Positions 1 to 9,573 of a stretch of DNA of 64,000 bases are shown piece by piece; positions within the stretch are counted from its first letter, which is position 1; each line of letters starts with the position of its first letter. Origin of the DNA: Dietzia natronolimnaea (GTDB taxonomy: Bacteria; Actinomycetota; Actinomycetes; Mycobacteriales; Mycobacteriaceae); assembly GCF_039525805.1 (NCBI RefSeq), contig NZ_BAAAHZ010000014.1. The stretch is one strand, 5' to 3'. The translations under genes and the position numbers were made by a program. The notes beneath the pieces were generated by a model. The model was not told where the DNA came from. It did no database searches and was given only the letters and a program-made list of their open reading frames with translations.

Positions 1-1551
1 GTCGAAGATCTGGCGGGCGGTCTCCTCGGTCGGCTCCCAGCCGCCGGCCAGGACGACGAACGCCTTGGGGACGCTCAGTCGCACGGGATCCGGGGACGGG
101 ACGACCGCCGCCTCGGCCACCGCCGGGTGCTCCAACAGGACGGACTCCAGCTCGAACGGCGAGATCCGGTAATCGGAGGACTTGAACACGTCGTCCGTCC
201 GGCCCACGTAGGTGATGTAGCCCTCGGAGTCCCGCGAGCCGACGTCACCGGTGTGGTAGAAACCGTCCGCGTACGCGGCGTCGGTCCGGTCCTTGTCTCC
301 GTGATATCCGACCATCAGGCCGAGCGGGCGGGGGTCCAGGCGCAGGCAGATCTCGCCCTCGGCACCCTCTCCCGGGACCTCCTGTCCGGTGGCGGGGTCG
401 ACCAGGACGACGTCGAATCCGGGGCACGGGCGGCCCATGGACCCGTCCTTGATGGGCTGGCCCGGGGTGTTGGCGATCTGCACGGTGGTCTCAGTCTGGC
501 CGAAGCCGTCGCGGATGGTCACCCCCCACGCGTCGCGGACGCGCCCGATCACCTCCGGGTTCAAGGGCTCGCCGGCACCCACCGCCAGCCGTGGCGGCAC
601 CTGCAGCTGCGTCAGGTCGGCCTGGATGAGCATCCGCCACACGGTGGGCGGGCAGCACAGGCTGGACACCCCGCAGCGGTCCATCTCGCGCATCATCGCC
701 GTGGCGTCGAAGCGGGAGTAGTTGTAGATGAACACGCACGACCCGGCGATCCACGGCGTGAACACGTTGGACCACGCGTGCTTGGCCCATCCGGGCGAGG
801 ACACGTTGAGGTGGACGTCGCCCGGCTGGAGACCGATCCAGTACATGGTCGACAGGTGGCCCGCCGGGTACGAGGCGTGGGTGTGCTCGACGAGCTTGGG
901 CTTGCTGGTGGTGCCGGACGTGAAGTAGAGCAGCAGCGTGTCGTCGGCATGGGTGGTGTGGCTGGGCTCGAAGTCGGGGGAGGCGTCCATCGCACCGGCG
1001 AGGTCGGTCCAGCCGTCGGGGGCGCCGCCCACCGCGAACCGCTGATAGTCGCCGGAGATGGCGGCGAAGCGCTCGGCCAGCTCGGAGCGGGCGATCACGT
1101 GCTTGATTCCGCCGCGGGCGATGCGGTCGCGCAGGTCGCCCTCGGCGAGCAGGGTGGTGGCGGGGATGACCACGGCGCCGAGCTTGATCACCGCGAGCAT
1201 GACGTCCCACAGTTCCACCTGGTTGGCCAGCATGAGCAGGATCCGGTCGCCGGGCCCGACCCCGGCCTCGCGCAGCCAGTTGGCGGTGCGGTCCGAGCGG
1301 ATCCGCATCTCGTCGAAGGAGTACTTCGCCTCGGTCGGTGCGCCTCCGCCGTCGTGCTCCTCGACGATCCACAACGCGGGATCGGTGTTCCCCTCGGCCT
1401 CGACGTCGAACCAGTTGAGTGCCCAGTTCCACTCGTCGAGCTCCGGCCACGCGAAGCCGGCCCGGGCGGCCTCGTAGTCCTCCGCGTTGGCCTGCAGGAA
1501 GTCGCGGGCGGCGCGGAATCGGGTGGTGGCGTCGGTGGCGAGCGGGGCCAT
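1..1551 (-). CDS. Acyl-CoA synthetase (AMP-forming), C-terminus beyond window
   Basis: Adenylate-forming ligase (ANL family) that should activate a short or medium carboxylic acid to its CoA thioester via an acyl-AMP. 517 residues are visible from ATG at 1551, preceded by an AGGAGA Shine-Dalgarno. The AMP-binding P-loop YFTSGTTSKPK lies at residues 209-219, followed by GWAKHAWS as in acetyl- and medium-chain acyl-CoA synthetases. The adenylation core motif YHTGD is at 432-436. The gene runs off the left edge, so roughly 50 residues with the A10 catalytic lysine are not visible. It is divergent from the valine-degradation operon, so isobutyrate or a related branched acid is a plausible substrate (inference). 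The long open frames over this gene in other phases are shadows. Confidence 0.9.
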   Translation of the reverse strand, partial: MAPLATDATTRFRAARDFLQANAEDYEAARAGFAWPELDEWNWALNWFDVEAEGNTDPALWIVEEHDGGGAPTEAKYSFDEMRIRSDRTANWLREAGVGPGDRILLMLANQVELWDVMLAVIKLGAVVIPATTLLAEGDLRDRIARGGIKHVIARSELAERFAAISGDYQRFAVGGAPDGWTDLAGAMDASPDFEPSHTTHADDTLLLYFTSGTTSKPKLVEHTHASYPAGHLSTMYWIGLQPGDVHLNVSSPGWAKHAWSNVFTPWIAGSCVFIYNYSRFDATAMMREMDRCGVSSLCCPPTVWRMLIQADLTQLQVPPRLAVGAGEPLNPEVIGRVRDAWGVTIRDGFGQTETTVQIANTPGQPIKDGSMGRPCPGFDVVLVDPATGQEVPGEGAEGEICLRLDPRPLGLMVGYHGDKDRTDAAYADGFYHTGDVGSRDSEGYITYVGRTDDVFKSSDYRISPFELESVLLEHPAVAEAAVVPSPDPVRLSVPKAFVVLAGGWEPTEETARQIFD

Positions 1552-1706
1552 GAAGTCTCCTGACAGCGGGCACGGGTGAGAACGGGCACGGGAAGTGAGT
1601 CAGCTCACAGTATGGGCGGCCGGGCGGCCGGCGGTACACCCGAAAGGGGAGGGTCGGGGGCGGCCGCGGGGCCGCGTCCTGGATTACTAGGAGATGCAAG
1701 TATAGA

Positions 1707-1720
1707 GTGATGGTCATCAC
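1707..1720. promoter_or_regulatory. Palindromic operator candidate between acs-like gene and mmsA
   Basis: The perfect inverted repeat GTGATG-GT-CATCAC lies in the 225-bp divergent intergenic region, directly after a TATAGA sequence (1701-1706) that could be a -10 box. A near copy, GTGGTGGTCATCAC, is found upstream of the MHS transporter at 7011-7024. Position and symmetry suit a dimeric repressor. No regulator is assigned; the GAF-LuxR protein at 5495 is only a neighbour. Confidence 0.5.
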
Positions 1721-1776
1721 GGGAGCAGTGGCGCGCGGACATCTCCGGACCGCGGCCTCACGACGAAGGGATGTCC

Positions 1777-3303
<1,527 letters not shown>

Positions 3304-3317
3304 CCGCGAACCGGATC

Positions 3318-3360
3318 CGCCGCGCAGCTCACCCGCCGCGCAGTTCACCTGCCGCACACC
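3318..3360. repeat. 16-bp tandem repeat in mmsA-ACAD spacer
   Basis: Two adjacent copies of CGCCGCGCAGYTCACC (3318-3333 and 3334-3349), differing at one base, then an 11-bp degenerate third copy (3350-3360). They fill most of the 90-bp spacer between mmsA and the next gene. This looks like replication-slippage expansion; no function is evident. Confidence 0.7.
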
Positions 3361-3393
3361 GTACGAACCGGGCACCGTATGAGAGGAACACCC

Positions 3394-4569
3394 ATGTTCA
3401 CCCTTGATGACGACGACAAGGTCATCGTCGACACCGCCCGCGACTTCTCGGTCAAGCGGATCGCGCCCAAAGCGCAGGAGTGGGACGCGACGCACCACTT
3501 CCCCAAGGACGTCCTCCGCGAGGCCGCCGAGATGGGGATGGGCGCCATCTACGTCTCGGAGGACGTCGGGGGCAGCGGGATGCGGCGGCTGGACGGTGTC
3601 CGCATCTTCGAGCAGCTCGCCCGGGGATGCCCGTCGGTGGCCGCGTACCTGTCCATCCACAACATGTGCGTGTGGATGGTCGACGAGTTCGGCACCGAGG
3701 AGCAGCGCCACGAGTGGATCCCGCGGTTGGCGTCGCTGGAGCTGTTCGCGAGCTACTGCCTGACGGAGCCGGGCGCCGGGTCGGACGCGGCGGCGCTGCG
3801 GACGAAGGCGGTGAAGGAGGGCGAGGGCGAGACCGCGGAGTACGTCCTCACCGGCACCAAGCAGTTCATCTCCGGTGGCGGGCAGTCGGACGTCTACGTG
3901 GTGATGGCCCGCACCGGGGAGGCCGGCCCCAAGGGGATCTCGGCCTTCCTGGTCCCGGCGGACTCCGAGGGCCTGAGCTTCGGTCCGGACGAGCAGAAGA
4001 TGGGCTGGAACGCCCAGCCCACCGCGCAGGTGATCATGGAGGGCGTGCGGGTCCCGGCGGCGAACCTCATCGGTGGCGCGGACACCGGCGGCGAGGGCCT
4101 CGGGTTCACCATCGCGATGCGGGGGCTCAACGGCGGGCGCATCAACATCGCCGCCTGCTCCCTGGGCGGCGCCCAGGACGCGTACACGCGGGCCGTCGCC
4201 CACGTGCGGGACCGTGAGGCGTTCGGCGGCGCGTTGATCGACGAGCCGACGATCCGCTTCACCCTCGCGGAGATGGCGACCGAGTTGGAGGCGAGCCGAC
4301 TCATGCTGTGGCGCGCCGCCGCGGCCCTGGACGCCAAGGAGCCGGATCACGTGGAGCAGTGCGCCATGGCGAAGCTCTTCGTCACCGACCGCTGCTTCGA
4401 CATCGCGGACCGGGCGTTGCAGCTCTTCGGCGGGTACGGGTACCTGGCCGAGTACGGAATAGAGAAGATCGTGCGAGATCTCCGGGTGCACCGCATCCTG
4501 GAGGGGACGAACGAGATCATGCGCGTCGTCGTCGGCCGGGCCGTCGCCGCGCGCGGACTGGGAGCGTAG
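3394..4569 (+). CDS. Acyl-CoA dehydrogenase, isobutyryl-CoA dehydrogenase type
   Basis: FAD flavoprotein predicted to convert isobutyryl-CoA to methacrylyl-CoA in valine catabolism. 391 aa from ATG 3394 with GAGAGGA 7 nt upstream; an in-frame ATG at 3379 lacks a ribosome site. FAD/substrate motif YCLTEPGAGSDA near residue 130 and the C-terminal ILEGTNEIMR with Glu370 at the canonical catalytic-base position. Sits between mmsA and mmsB, the usual arrangement of mms operons, which supports the substrate assignment over other short-chain acyl-CoAs. The hydratase and 3-hydroxyisobutyryl-CoA hydrolase of the pathway are not encoded here. Confidence 0.9.
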   Translation: MFTLDDDDKVIVDTARDFSVKRIAPKAQEWDATHHFPKDVLREAAEMGMGAIYVSEDVGGSGMRRLDGVRIFEQLARGCPSVAAYLSIHNMCVWMVDEFGTEEQRHEWIPRLASLELFASYCLTEPGAGSDAAALRTKAVKEGEGETAEYVLTGTKQFISGGGQSDVYVVMARTGEAGPKGISAFLVPADSEGLSFGPDEQKMGWNAQPTAQVIMEGVRVPAANLIGGADTGGEGLGFTIAMRGLNGGRINIAACSLGGAQDAYTRAVAHVRDREAFGGALIDEPTIRFTLAEMATELEASRLMLWRAAAALDAKEPDHVEQCAMAKLFVTDRCFDIADRALQLFGGYGYLAEYGIEKIVRDLRVHRILEGTNEIMRVVVGRAVAARGLGA

Positions 4570-4572
4570 GAC

Positions 4573-5469
4573 ATGGACAACCGATCGCAGACTGTGGCGT
4601 TTCTCGGGCTGGGCAACATGGGTGGACCCATGGCCGCCAACCTGGTCGGCGCCGGATTCGACGTCAGAGGATTCGACCCGGTCGCCGCGGCGCAGGACGC
4701 GGCCCGGACCGCCGGGATCACCGTGTGCGACTCGCCCGCCGAGGCGGTCCGGGGAGCCGGCGTCGTGATCACGATGCTGCCCAACGGTGCGCTGGTGACC
4801 TCGACCTACGACGACGTCCTGGGCGAGGCGGGGGAGGGGACCCTGTTCATCGACTCCTCCACCATCTCGGTCGACGACGCCCGTGCGGTCCACGCCAAGG
4901 CCGTGGACGCCGGGATGCTCCAGGTCGACGCGCCCGTCTCCGGCGGCGTCAAGGGCGCGACCGCCGGCACCCTGGCGTTCATGGTCGGCGGGGAGGACGA
5001 GGCCTTCGCGGCCGCGCAGCCCGTGCTCGAGCCGATGGCGGGCAAGGTCATCCACTGCGGCGGAGCCGGGGCCGGCCAGGCCGCCAAGGTCTGCAACAAC
5101 ATGGTGCTGGCCGTGCACCAGATCGCGATCGCCGAGGCGTTCGTGCTCGCCGAGGGGCTGGGTCTCGATCACCAGGCCCTGTTCGACGTGGTCACCGGGG
5201 CCACCGGCAACAGCTGGGCGCTGCACACCAACTGCCCGGTCCCCGGTCCGGTCCCCACCTCTCCCGCCAACAACGACTTCACGCCCGGCTTCGCCACCGC
5301 TCTCATGAACAAGGATCTCGGGCTGGCGCTCGCGGCCCTGGAGAGCACTGGTACGGTCGCTCCGCTCGGCGCGGCAGCGGCTGCCCTGTACGACGAGTTC
5401 GCGCAGGACAACGGTGGCAAGGACTTCAGCGCCATCATCACCAGCATCCGCGATTCCTCGCGGAGCTGA
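4573..5469 (+). CDS. mmsB: 3-hydroxyisobutyrate dehydrogenase
   Basis: Beta-hydroxyacid dehydrogenase that oxidises 3-hydroxyisobutyrate to methylmalonate semialdehyde, the MmsA substrate. 298 aa, normal for the family. N-terminal Rossmann motif GLGNMGGPMAANL at residues 12-24, substrate-binding DAPVSGGVKGA near 118, and conserved catalytic Lys172 in GQAAKVCNNM. ATG 4573 lies 3 nt after the preceding stop codon, so the gene is probably translationally coupled. Together with its two upstream neighbours it gives three of the distal valine-degradation steps. Confidence 0.95.
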   Translation: MDNRSQTVAFLGLGNMGGPMAANLVGAGFDVRGFDPVAAAQDAARTAGITVCDSPAEAVRGAGVVITMLPNGALVTSTYDDVLGEAGEGTLFIDSSTISVDDARAVHAKAVDAGMLQVDAPVSGGVKGATAGTLAFMVGGEDEAFAAAQPVLEPMAGKVIHCGGAGAGQAAKVCNNMVLAVHQIAIAEAFVLAEGLGLDHQALFDVVTGATGNSWALHTNCPVPGPVPTSPANNDFTPGFATALMNKDLGLALAALESTGTVAPLGAAAAALYDEFAQDNGGKDFSAIITSIRDSSRS

Positions 5470-5494
5470 ACACCTCCACTCTCGGGAGAACACC

Positions 5495-6358
5495 ATGTCC
5501 ACCCTCCGACCCAAGGATTCAGACGCAGTACTAGGGGCCCTGCGCCGGGCCCGCCGTGATTCCGGTGTGCCCGTCGTATTCGCCGGCGACGTCACCGGTG
5601 AGACCGCCAGACTGAACCGCTTCATCGGGGTCCGCACCGACTCCATGCAGGGGCTGGCCGTGGCCAGGGGCCGTGGGCTCGGTGGTCACGTGATGGCCTC
5701 CGGACGACCGGCGACGGTGCGCGACTACGAGGAGTGCTCGAGGATCACCCGCGACTACGCCGACGCGGTGGACCGCGAGGGCTTGCGGGCGATCATCTCC
5801 GTCCCCGTGATCGTCTCGGGCGTGGCGCGGACGATCCTCTACGGATCGGCCCGCGTCGCCACCCAGCTCGGCGACCAGGTCACCCGGACGTTCACCACCG
5901 TCGCCGCGGACCTGGCCTCGGAGTTCAAGGTCCACGACGAGGTCGATCGACGACTGCGGATGGCCGACCACGCCGCGGCCGAGCAGAACTTCGGGCTGGA
6001 ATCCTCCGACAGGGAACGTCTTCGTGTCCTCCACGGCGAGTTGCGAGCCATCGCCGCCGAGCTCGGCGATCCGGATCTCCGCGAGAGGCTCCTGGCCGCG
6101 GGTTCCGCGCTGGCGGGGGTGGGCCGGACTCCGGACGTGGGCCGGGACCCGGGCCCGGCGCCGACGGTCCTGTCCCCCCGGGAGATCGATGTCCTCGCAC
6201 AGGTCGCTCTCGGATGCTCCAACGCCGAGGTCGGTGCCCGACTGTCCCTGTCACCGGAGACGATCAAGGCGTACCTGCGCAACATCGGTACCAAGCTGGG
6301 CACACGGTCACGGATGGAGTCCGTGGCCCGCGCCCGGCTCCTCGGCGTCCTGCCCTGA
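5495..6358 (+). CDS. GAF-domain LuxR-type transcriptional regulator
   Basis: 287 aa from ATG 5495, with GGGAGA 5 nt upstream; the frame is open further up but without a ribosome site. Residues about 25-160 resemble a GAF sensory domain (RGRGLGGHVMASGRPATVRD, then IISVPVIVSGVARTILYG). The C-terminal 60 residues form a LuxR helix-turn-helix (TVLSPREIDVLAQVALGCSN, then SPETIKAYLRNIGTKLG). GAF-LuxR proteins of actinobacteria often sit beside catabolic operons; being 25 bp after mmsB, it probably regulates the valine genes (inference). No phosphoacceptor domain is seen, so the GAF domain presumably binds a metabolite. The stop codon lies inside the first unit of a tandem repeat. Confidence 0.85.
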   Translation: MSTLRPKDSDAVLGALRRARRDSGVPVVFAGDVTGETARLNRFIGVRTDSMQGLAVARGRGLGGHVMASGRPATVRDYEECSRITRDYADAVDREGLRAIISVPVIVSGVARTILYGSARVATQLGDQVTRTFTTVAADLASEFKVHDEVDRRLRMADHAAAEQNFGLESSDRERLRVLHGELRAIAAELGDPDLRERLLAAGSALAGVGRTPDVGRDPGPAPTVLSPREIDVLAQVALGCSNAEVGARLSLSPETIKAYLRNIGTKLGTRSRMESVARARLLGVLP

Positions 6359-6414
6359 TCAGACCTGCCCTGATCAGCCCTGCCCTGATCAGCCCTGCCC
6401 TGATCAGTCCTGCC
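6349..6414. repeat. 15-bp tandem repeat carrying the CTGATCAG palindrome
   Basis: Four copies of CCTGCCCTGATCAGN begin at 6349, 6364, 6379 and 6394, followed by a partial fifth copy. Only the last base of each unit varies. Each unit contains the 8-bp palindrome CTGATCAG. The first copy overlaps the end and the TGA stop (6356-6358) of the GAF-LuxR gene. Either a recent slippage expansion or a clustered protein-binding array. Confidence 0.9.
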
Positions 6415-6459
6415 GATCCGTCGTGCTCGGATCCGTCCCGGCCGACCTGAGGGTCGGCC

Positions 6460-6660
6460 ACAGCGGACCCTGACCCCGGTCGCCGGGCGAGTGAGCATCG
6501 TGGTCCACGGCAACGTCAGGTCGTCGGGATCGTCGCTGATCCGTACCTCCGGCCTGCACAGCGCCGCGACGGCCGCGGACAAGGCGGTCACCGCGATCCT
6601 CTCTCGGGGGCACCGGTGGCCGGTGCGGCCCCCGGCGCCGCCGTCCGGGATGAACGCCTC
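6460..6660 (-). pseudogene. C-terminal relic of a CYP152-type fatty-acid peroxygenase
   Basis: Read on the minus strand, about 67 codons match the end of a CYP152 cytochrome P450: AFIPDGG, then the haem-ligand loop TGHRCPRE with its cysteine, then the acidic DDPDDLTLP stretch and TRPATGVRVR, equivalent to the family's terminal RP.SGF segment. The frame is open through the fragment, but everything upstream of the haem loop (about 340 residues, I-helix and ExxR included) is missing or unrecognisable in all three frames. The fragment has no start codon of its own. Assigned from remembered family motifs. Confidence 0.55.
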
Positions 6661-7010
6661 GCGACGGTGTGTCGGAGATCCGTCCGACCTTGTCGAGGAG
6701 TCTGCTCGTCCGATCGGCGCGCCTGATCGCCTCCCCCGGACAGACCGGGAGCCCGGCCCCTCGGAACGGCTGTGGTCGTGCAGTCGGTGTGAGCGCGGGA
6801 ATTCGGCTCGCCGACGCCTGTGGTCCGCCGACGCATGAGGCCAGGCCTCACCGGCGGCCGGTGCCGGTGGTCGGGATCGGTGCCTTCCGGTGGCTCGGGC
6901 GCGCTGCTCGCCCGGCACCGTAGGGGTGCTGGACGGGCCGCGAATCAGGTCGAATCGGTCCGGTGAGCTGTGGGCCGGGTCACGTCCACATACTTTCGGG
7001 TGTATCGGGT

Positions 7011-7024
7011 GTGGTGGTCATCAC
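7011..7024. promoter_or_regulatory. Operator candidate upstream of the MHS transporter
   Basis: GTGGTGGTCATCAC, one base different from the perfect palindrome GTGATGGTCATCAC at 1707-1720. It lies 94 bp before the transporter start. CATACTGTT just downstream could contribute a -10 element. The match suggests that the transporter and the valine operon answer to the same repressor. Confidence 0.45.
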
Positions 7025-7117
7025 ATACTGTTCGGCTCAATCGACGCCTATGCGTCGGCGATCACCCGCCTCGCCGGAGGTCAGATACCCGGCGAACCTG
7101 ACACGACTGGAGTTGTC

Positions 7118-8596
7118 TTGACGCAGTCCGGAAACACCCCGCCGGGGGACGCGGCACCGCTGTCCCCGAATCTTCCGCCGGTCAAGCAGAAGACCTCGCT
7201 GAAGAAGGTCGCCGCCGCGTCCTCGATCGGTACCACGATCGAGTGGTACGACTTCTTTATCTACGGCACCGCCGCCGCGCTGGTCTTCCCGGCCCTGTTC
7301 TTCCCCGACCAGAACCCCGCGACGGCGACGCTCTCCTCGTTCGCGACCTTCGCCGTGGCGTTCTTCGCCCGGCCCGTCGGTGCGGCGATCTTCGGCCACT
7401 TCGGTGACCGGATCGGTCGCAAGAACACGCTCGTCTGGACCCTCATCATCATGGGCGTGGCGACCGTCTTCATCGGTCTGCTGCCCGGGTACAACACGGG
7501 GGCGTTCGGCGTCTTCGAGGGCGGCATCGGCATCTGGGCACCGACCCTGCTGGTGGTGTGCCGCTTCTTCCAGGGCTTCGCGGTCGGCGGCGAATGGGCC
7601 GGAGCCACGCTGCTCACGGCCGAGTACGCCCCCGAGGGCAAGCGCGGCATGATGGCCATGTGGCCGCAGCTGGGCGTGGCCTTCGCGTTCTTCCTCTCCT
7701 CGGGGACGTTCCTCGTCTTCTCGCTCGTCGCCGGTGGCGGTGCAGACCTCGACAGCCCCTTCATGCAGTACGGCTGGCGTATCCCGTTCCTGCTCTCCGC
7801 CGTCCTCGTGCTGGTCGGCCTGTGGATCCGTCTCACGGTCGAGGAGACCCCGGTCTTCCGCCAGACCCAGGCGAGGGAGGCCAAGGAAGCCGCCGAGACC
7901 GCGGCTGCCGACAAGGCCGCGAACAGGGTCACGGCCCCCAGGACGCTGCCGTTCGCCGATGCGCTGCGGTACCAGTGGAAAGAGATCCTCATCGCGGGTG
8001 GTGCGCTCACCTCGCTGTTCTCGCTCTTCTACATGGGCACCTCGTTCCTCACGAACTACGCCACCGCCACCCTCGGGCACTCCCGCCCGTTCGTCCTGGG
8101 CATGGGCATGATCGCCGCGCTGATCTTCGGTGCCGCCATCGCGCTGTCGGCGATGTACTCGGACAAGATCGGCCGGAGGAAGGTCATCGGCACCTCGGTC
8201 GGACTGGCCATCCCGTGGACGCTGTTCGTCTTCCCGATCCTCGACACCGGGTCGACCTTCGCCTTCGGTCTGGTCCTGTTCGTCACGCTGATCATCTTCG
8301 GTATCGCCTACGGACCGGCCGGTGCACTGCTGCCCGAGCTGTTCCAGGCCCGCTACCGCTACACCGGCGCCGGGCTCGGCTACAACCTCGCCGGCATCCT
8401 CGGTGGCGCGCTGCCGCCGCTGGCCGCGGCCGCGATGATCGGGGCCGGCAACACCTTCGGTGTCGGTCTGATGCTCTCGGCGCTGTCCGTCATGTCGATG
8501 GTCTGCATCTTCCTCATGACCGAGTCGAGCAAGAACGTCATCCACGCCGATGCCGAGCCGGACGACTCCCGCCTCATCGCCACCGAGATGCCGTGA
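7118..8596 (+). CDS. MFS transporter, metabolite:H+ symporter (MHS) family
   Basis: Inner-membrane proton symporter, probably for a carboxylic acid. 492 aa from TTG 7118, chosen because GGAG ends 5 nt upstream; the open frame continues to 6890 but that extension looks non-coding. Twelve predicted membrane segments. MHS signatures: GTTIEWYDFFIYGTAA in helix 1, GHFGDRIGRKN in loop 2-3 and VGGEWAGATLLTAEY in helix 5. The central loop is long and Ala/Glu-rich (residues about 255-285). Substrate unknown. The operator shared with the mms operon points to a branched or short-chain organic acid (inference). A strong hairpin follows the gene. Confidence 0.9.
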   Translation: MTQSGNTPPGDAAPLSPNLPPVKQKTSLKKVAAASSIGTTIEWYDFFIYGTAAALVFPALFFPDQNPATATLSSFATFAVAFFARPVGAAIFGHFGDRIGRKNTLVWTLIIMGVATVFIGLLPGYNTGAFGVFEGGIGIWAPTLLVVCRFFQGFAVGGEWAGATLLTAEYAPEGKRGMMAMWPQLGVAFAFFLSSGTFLVFSLVAGGGADLDSPFMQYGWRIPFLLSAVLVLVGLWIRLTVEETPVFRQTQAREAKEAAETAAADKAANRVTAPRTLPFADALRYQWKEILIAGGALTSLFSLFYMGTSFLTNYATATLGHSRPFVLGMGMIAALIFGAAIALSAMYSDKIGRRKVIGTSVGLAIPWTLFVFPILDTGSTFAFGLVLFVTLIIFGIAYGPAGALLPELFQARYRYTGAGLGYNLAGILGGALPPLAAAAMIGAGNTFGVGLMLSALSVMSMVCIFLMTESSKNVIHADAEPDDSRLIATEMP

Positions 8597-8651
8597 CCCT
8601 GGTCTGACGACCCCCATCGAGGACCCACGACACGGATCCTCCCAAGAACAG

Positions 8652-8688
8652 CCGCGCCCGGCCCCACCCGAGAGGGGGCCGGGCGCGG
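8652..8688. terminator. Bidirectional terminator between MHS transporter and marR
   Basis: Perfect 14-bp stem CCGCGCCCGGCCCC / GGGGCCGGGCGCGG with a 9-nt loop, 55 bp after the transporter stop and before the convergent marR gene. There is no clear T-tract, as is usual in very GC-rich actinobacteria. Confidence 0.8.
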
Positions 8689-8702
8689 TGCTGTCCGCGG
8701 CC

Positions 8703-8746
8703 GGGCGTGGTGCAGGTCGCGGGGCGGGGCGTGGTGCAGGTCGCGG
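8703..8746. repeat. Pair of 20-bp direct repeats
   Basis: GGGCGTGGTGCAGGTCGCGG occurs identically at 8703-8722 and 8727-8746, separated by 4 bp, in the convergent intergenic region just after the terminator hairpin. No function is apparent. Confidence 0.8.
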
Positions 8747-8779
8747 TGCTGAACCGTGAGGGCGTCGGGCCCCCGGTCG

Positions 8780-9286
8780 TCAGAAGTCGCCGGCGGTCTG
8801 CCGGAGCGACGAGATGGCCTCGATCAGCGCCGACTGCTCGGACGGGTCCATCCCGGGATCGGAGAACACGCCGGCGTTGAGCGCGGCGGTGGCCTCGGAG
8901 ACCACGCGCCTGCCCTCGGCGGTGATCTCGACGAGGGTCGTCCGGCCGTCGGTGGGGTGTGGGCGCCGCTCGACCAGCCCGGCGTCCAGCAGACGCTTCA
9001 TGGCGCTGGTGACGCTGGTGACGTGCACCTGCAGTCGCTCGGATGCCTTGGTGATGGGCAGCGAGCCGGACCGGGAGAAGGCCAGCAACCGGAGGAGTTC
9101 GTACCGGGGGAACGACAGGTTCCACGGCCGCAGCGTCTCCTCCACCCGGGCCAGCAGGATCTGGTGCGCGCGCATGACCGACGTCACGACGGTCATGCCC
9201 TGGGCCGCATCGGTCCATCCCTCACGTTCCCAGTTGGCACGGGCCTGGTCGATGCGGTCGGGAATCGGGGCGGTCCTGGGGGGCAC
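8780..9286 (-). CDS. MarR-family transcriptional regulator
   Basis: 168 aa winged-helix repressor. N-terminal dimerisation helices (residues about 20-55), then the DNA-binding core: PRYELLRLLAFSRSGSLPIT, recognition helix VHVTSVTSAMKRLLDAGLVE near residues 88-107, and wing RRPHPTDGRTTLVEIT. The length is normal. Convergent with the MHS transporter; the nearest divergent gene is the short AtuA-like gene at 9574. A TAGACT sequence (complement of 9327-9332) could be its -10, with a CTGATCAG palindrome at 9316-9323 near the predicted transcription start. Target and ligand are unknown. Confidence 0.9.
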   Translation of the reverse strand: MPPRTAPIPDRIDQARANWEREGWTDAAQGMTVVTSVMRAHQILLARVEETLRPWNLSFPRYELLRLLAFSRSGSLPITKASERLQVHVTSVTSAMKRLLDAGLVERRPHPTDGRTTLVEITAEGRRVVSEATAALNAGVFSDPGMDPSEQSALIEAISSLRQTAGDF

Positions 9287-9326
9287 GGCTCACTCCTGGA
9301 GGACACGTCGGGCGTCTGATCAGGCG

Positions 9327-9332
9327 AGTCTA
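9327..9332 (-). promoter_or_regulatory. Candidate -10 of the marR gene
   Basis: On the minus strand this reads TAGACT, 41 bp before the marR start codon. CTGATCAG at 9316-9323 covers the expected transcription start, so it could be an autoregulatory site. No convincing -35 was found. Confidence 0.35.
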
Positions 9333-9379
9333 TCGGTAGCGACCCCGCGACACGGGTACGACTGGCGGACTCGCCCGGC

Positions 9380-9424
9380 ACCCCGTCGGCCGGCGCCGCG
9401 GTACCCCGCCGGCCGGCGCCGCGG
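9380..9424. repeat. 22-bp tandem duplication
   Basis: Two near-identical copies of ACCCCGYCGGCCGGCGCCGCGG (9380-9401 and 9403-9424) in the divergent region between marR and the short AtuA-like gene. The core CGGCCGGCGCCG is itself almost self-complementary, so each copy could form a small hairpin. It is probably slippage-derived. Confidence 0.7.
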
Positions 9425-9573
9425 GATCCCCTCGACCGCGACGTGGCCCGCCCGGACCACGGGAGCGCTCCGCCTATGCTCGGGGAGGCGTTCGCGTTCC
9501 ACCCCCGCCTCGTCCCGGGCGAGAGCATGCTGGGGTGGTCGAACGACCCGACCGACAAGGAGCCGCAGGACCG

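Larger units (their letters stand above)
6359..7117. other. 759-bp gene-poor interval
   Basis: Holds the rest of the 15-bp repeat array, a degraded CYP152-type fragment on the minus strand (6460-6660), a shared operator-like motif (7011-7024) and the leader of the MHS transporter. From 6661 to about 6960 I see no recognisable gene on either strand. Open frames there have arginine-rich, shadow-like compositions. Confidence 0.6.

Noticed and set aside
127..1563. Plus-strand open frame of 478 codons
   Set aside because: Antisense to the acyl-CoA synthetase, whose conserved motifs are all on the minus strand.
6349..6414. Short regularly spaced repeats as a possible CRISPR array
   Set aside because: The units are contiguous 15-mers without unique spacers, and no cas genes are present.
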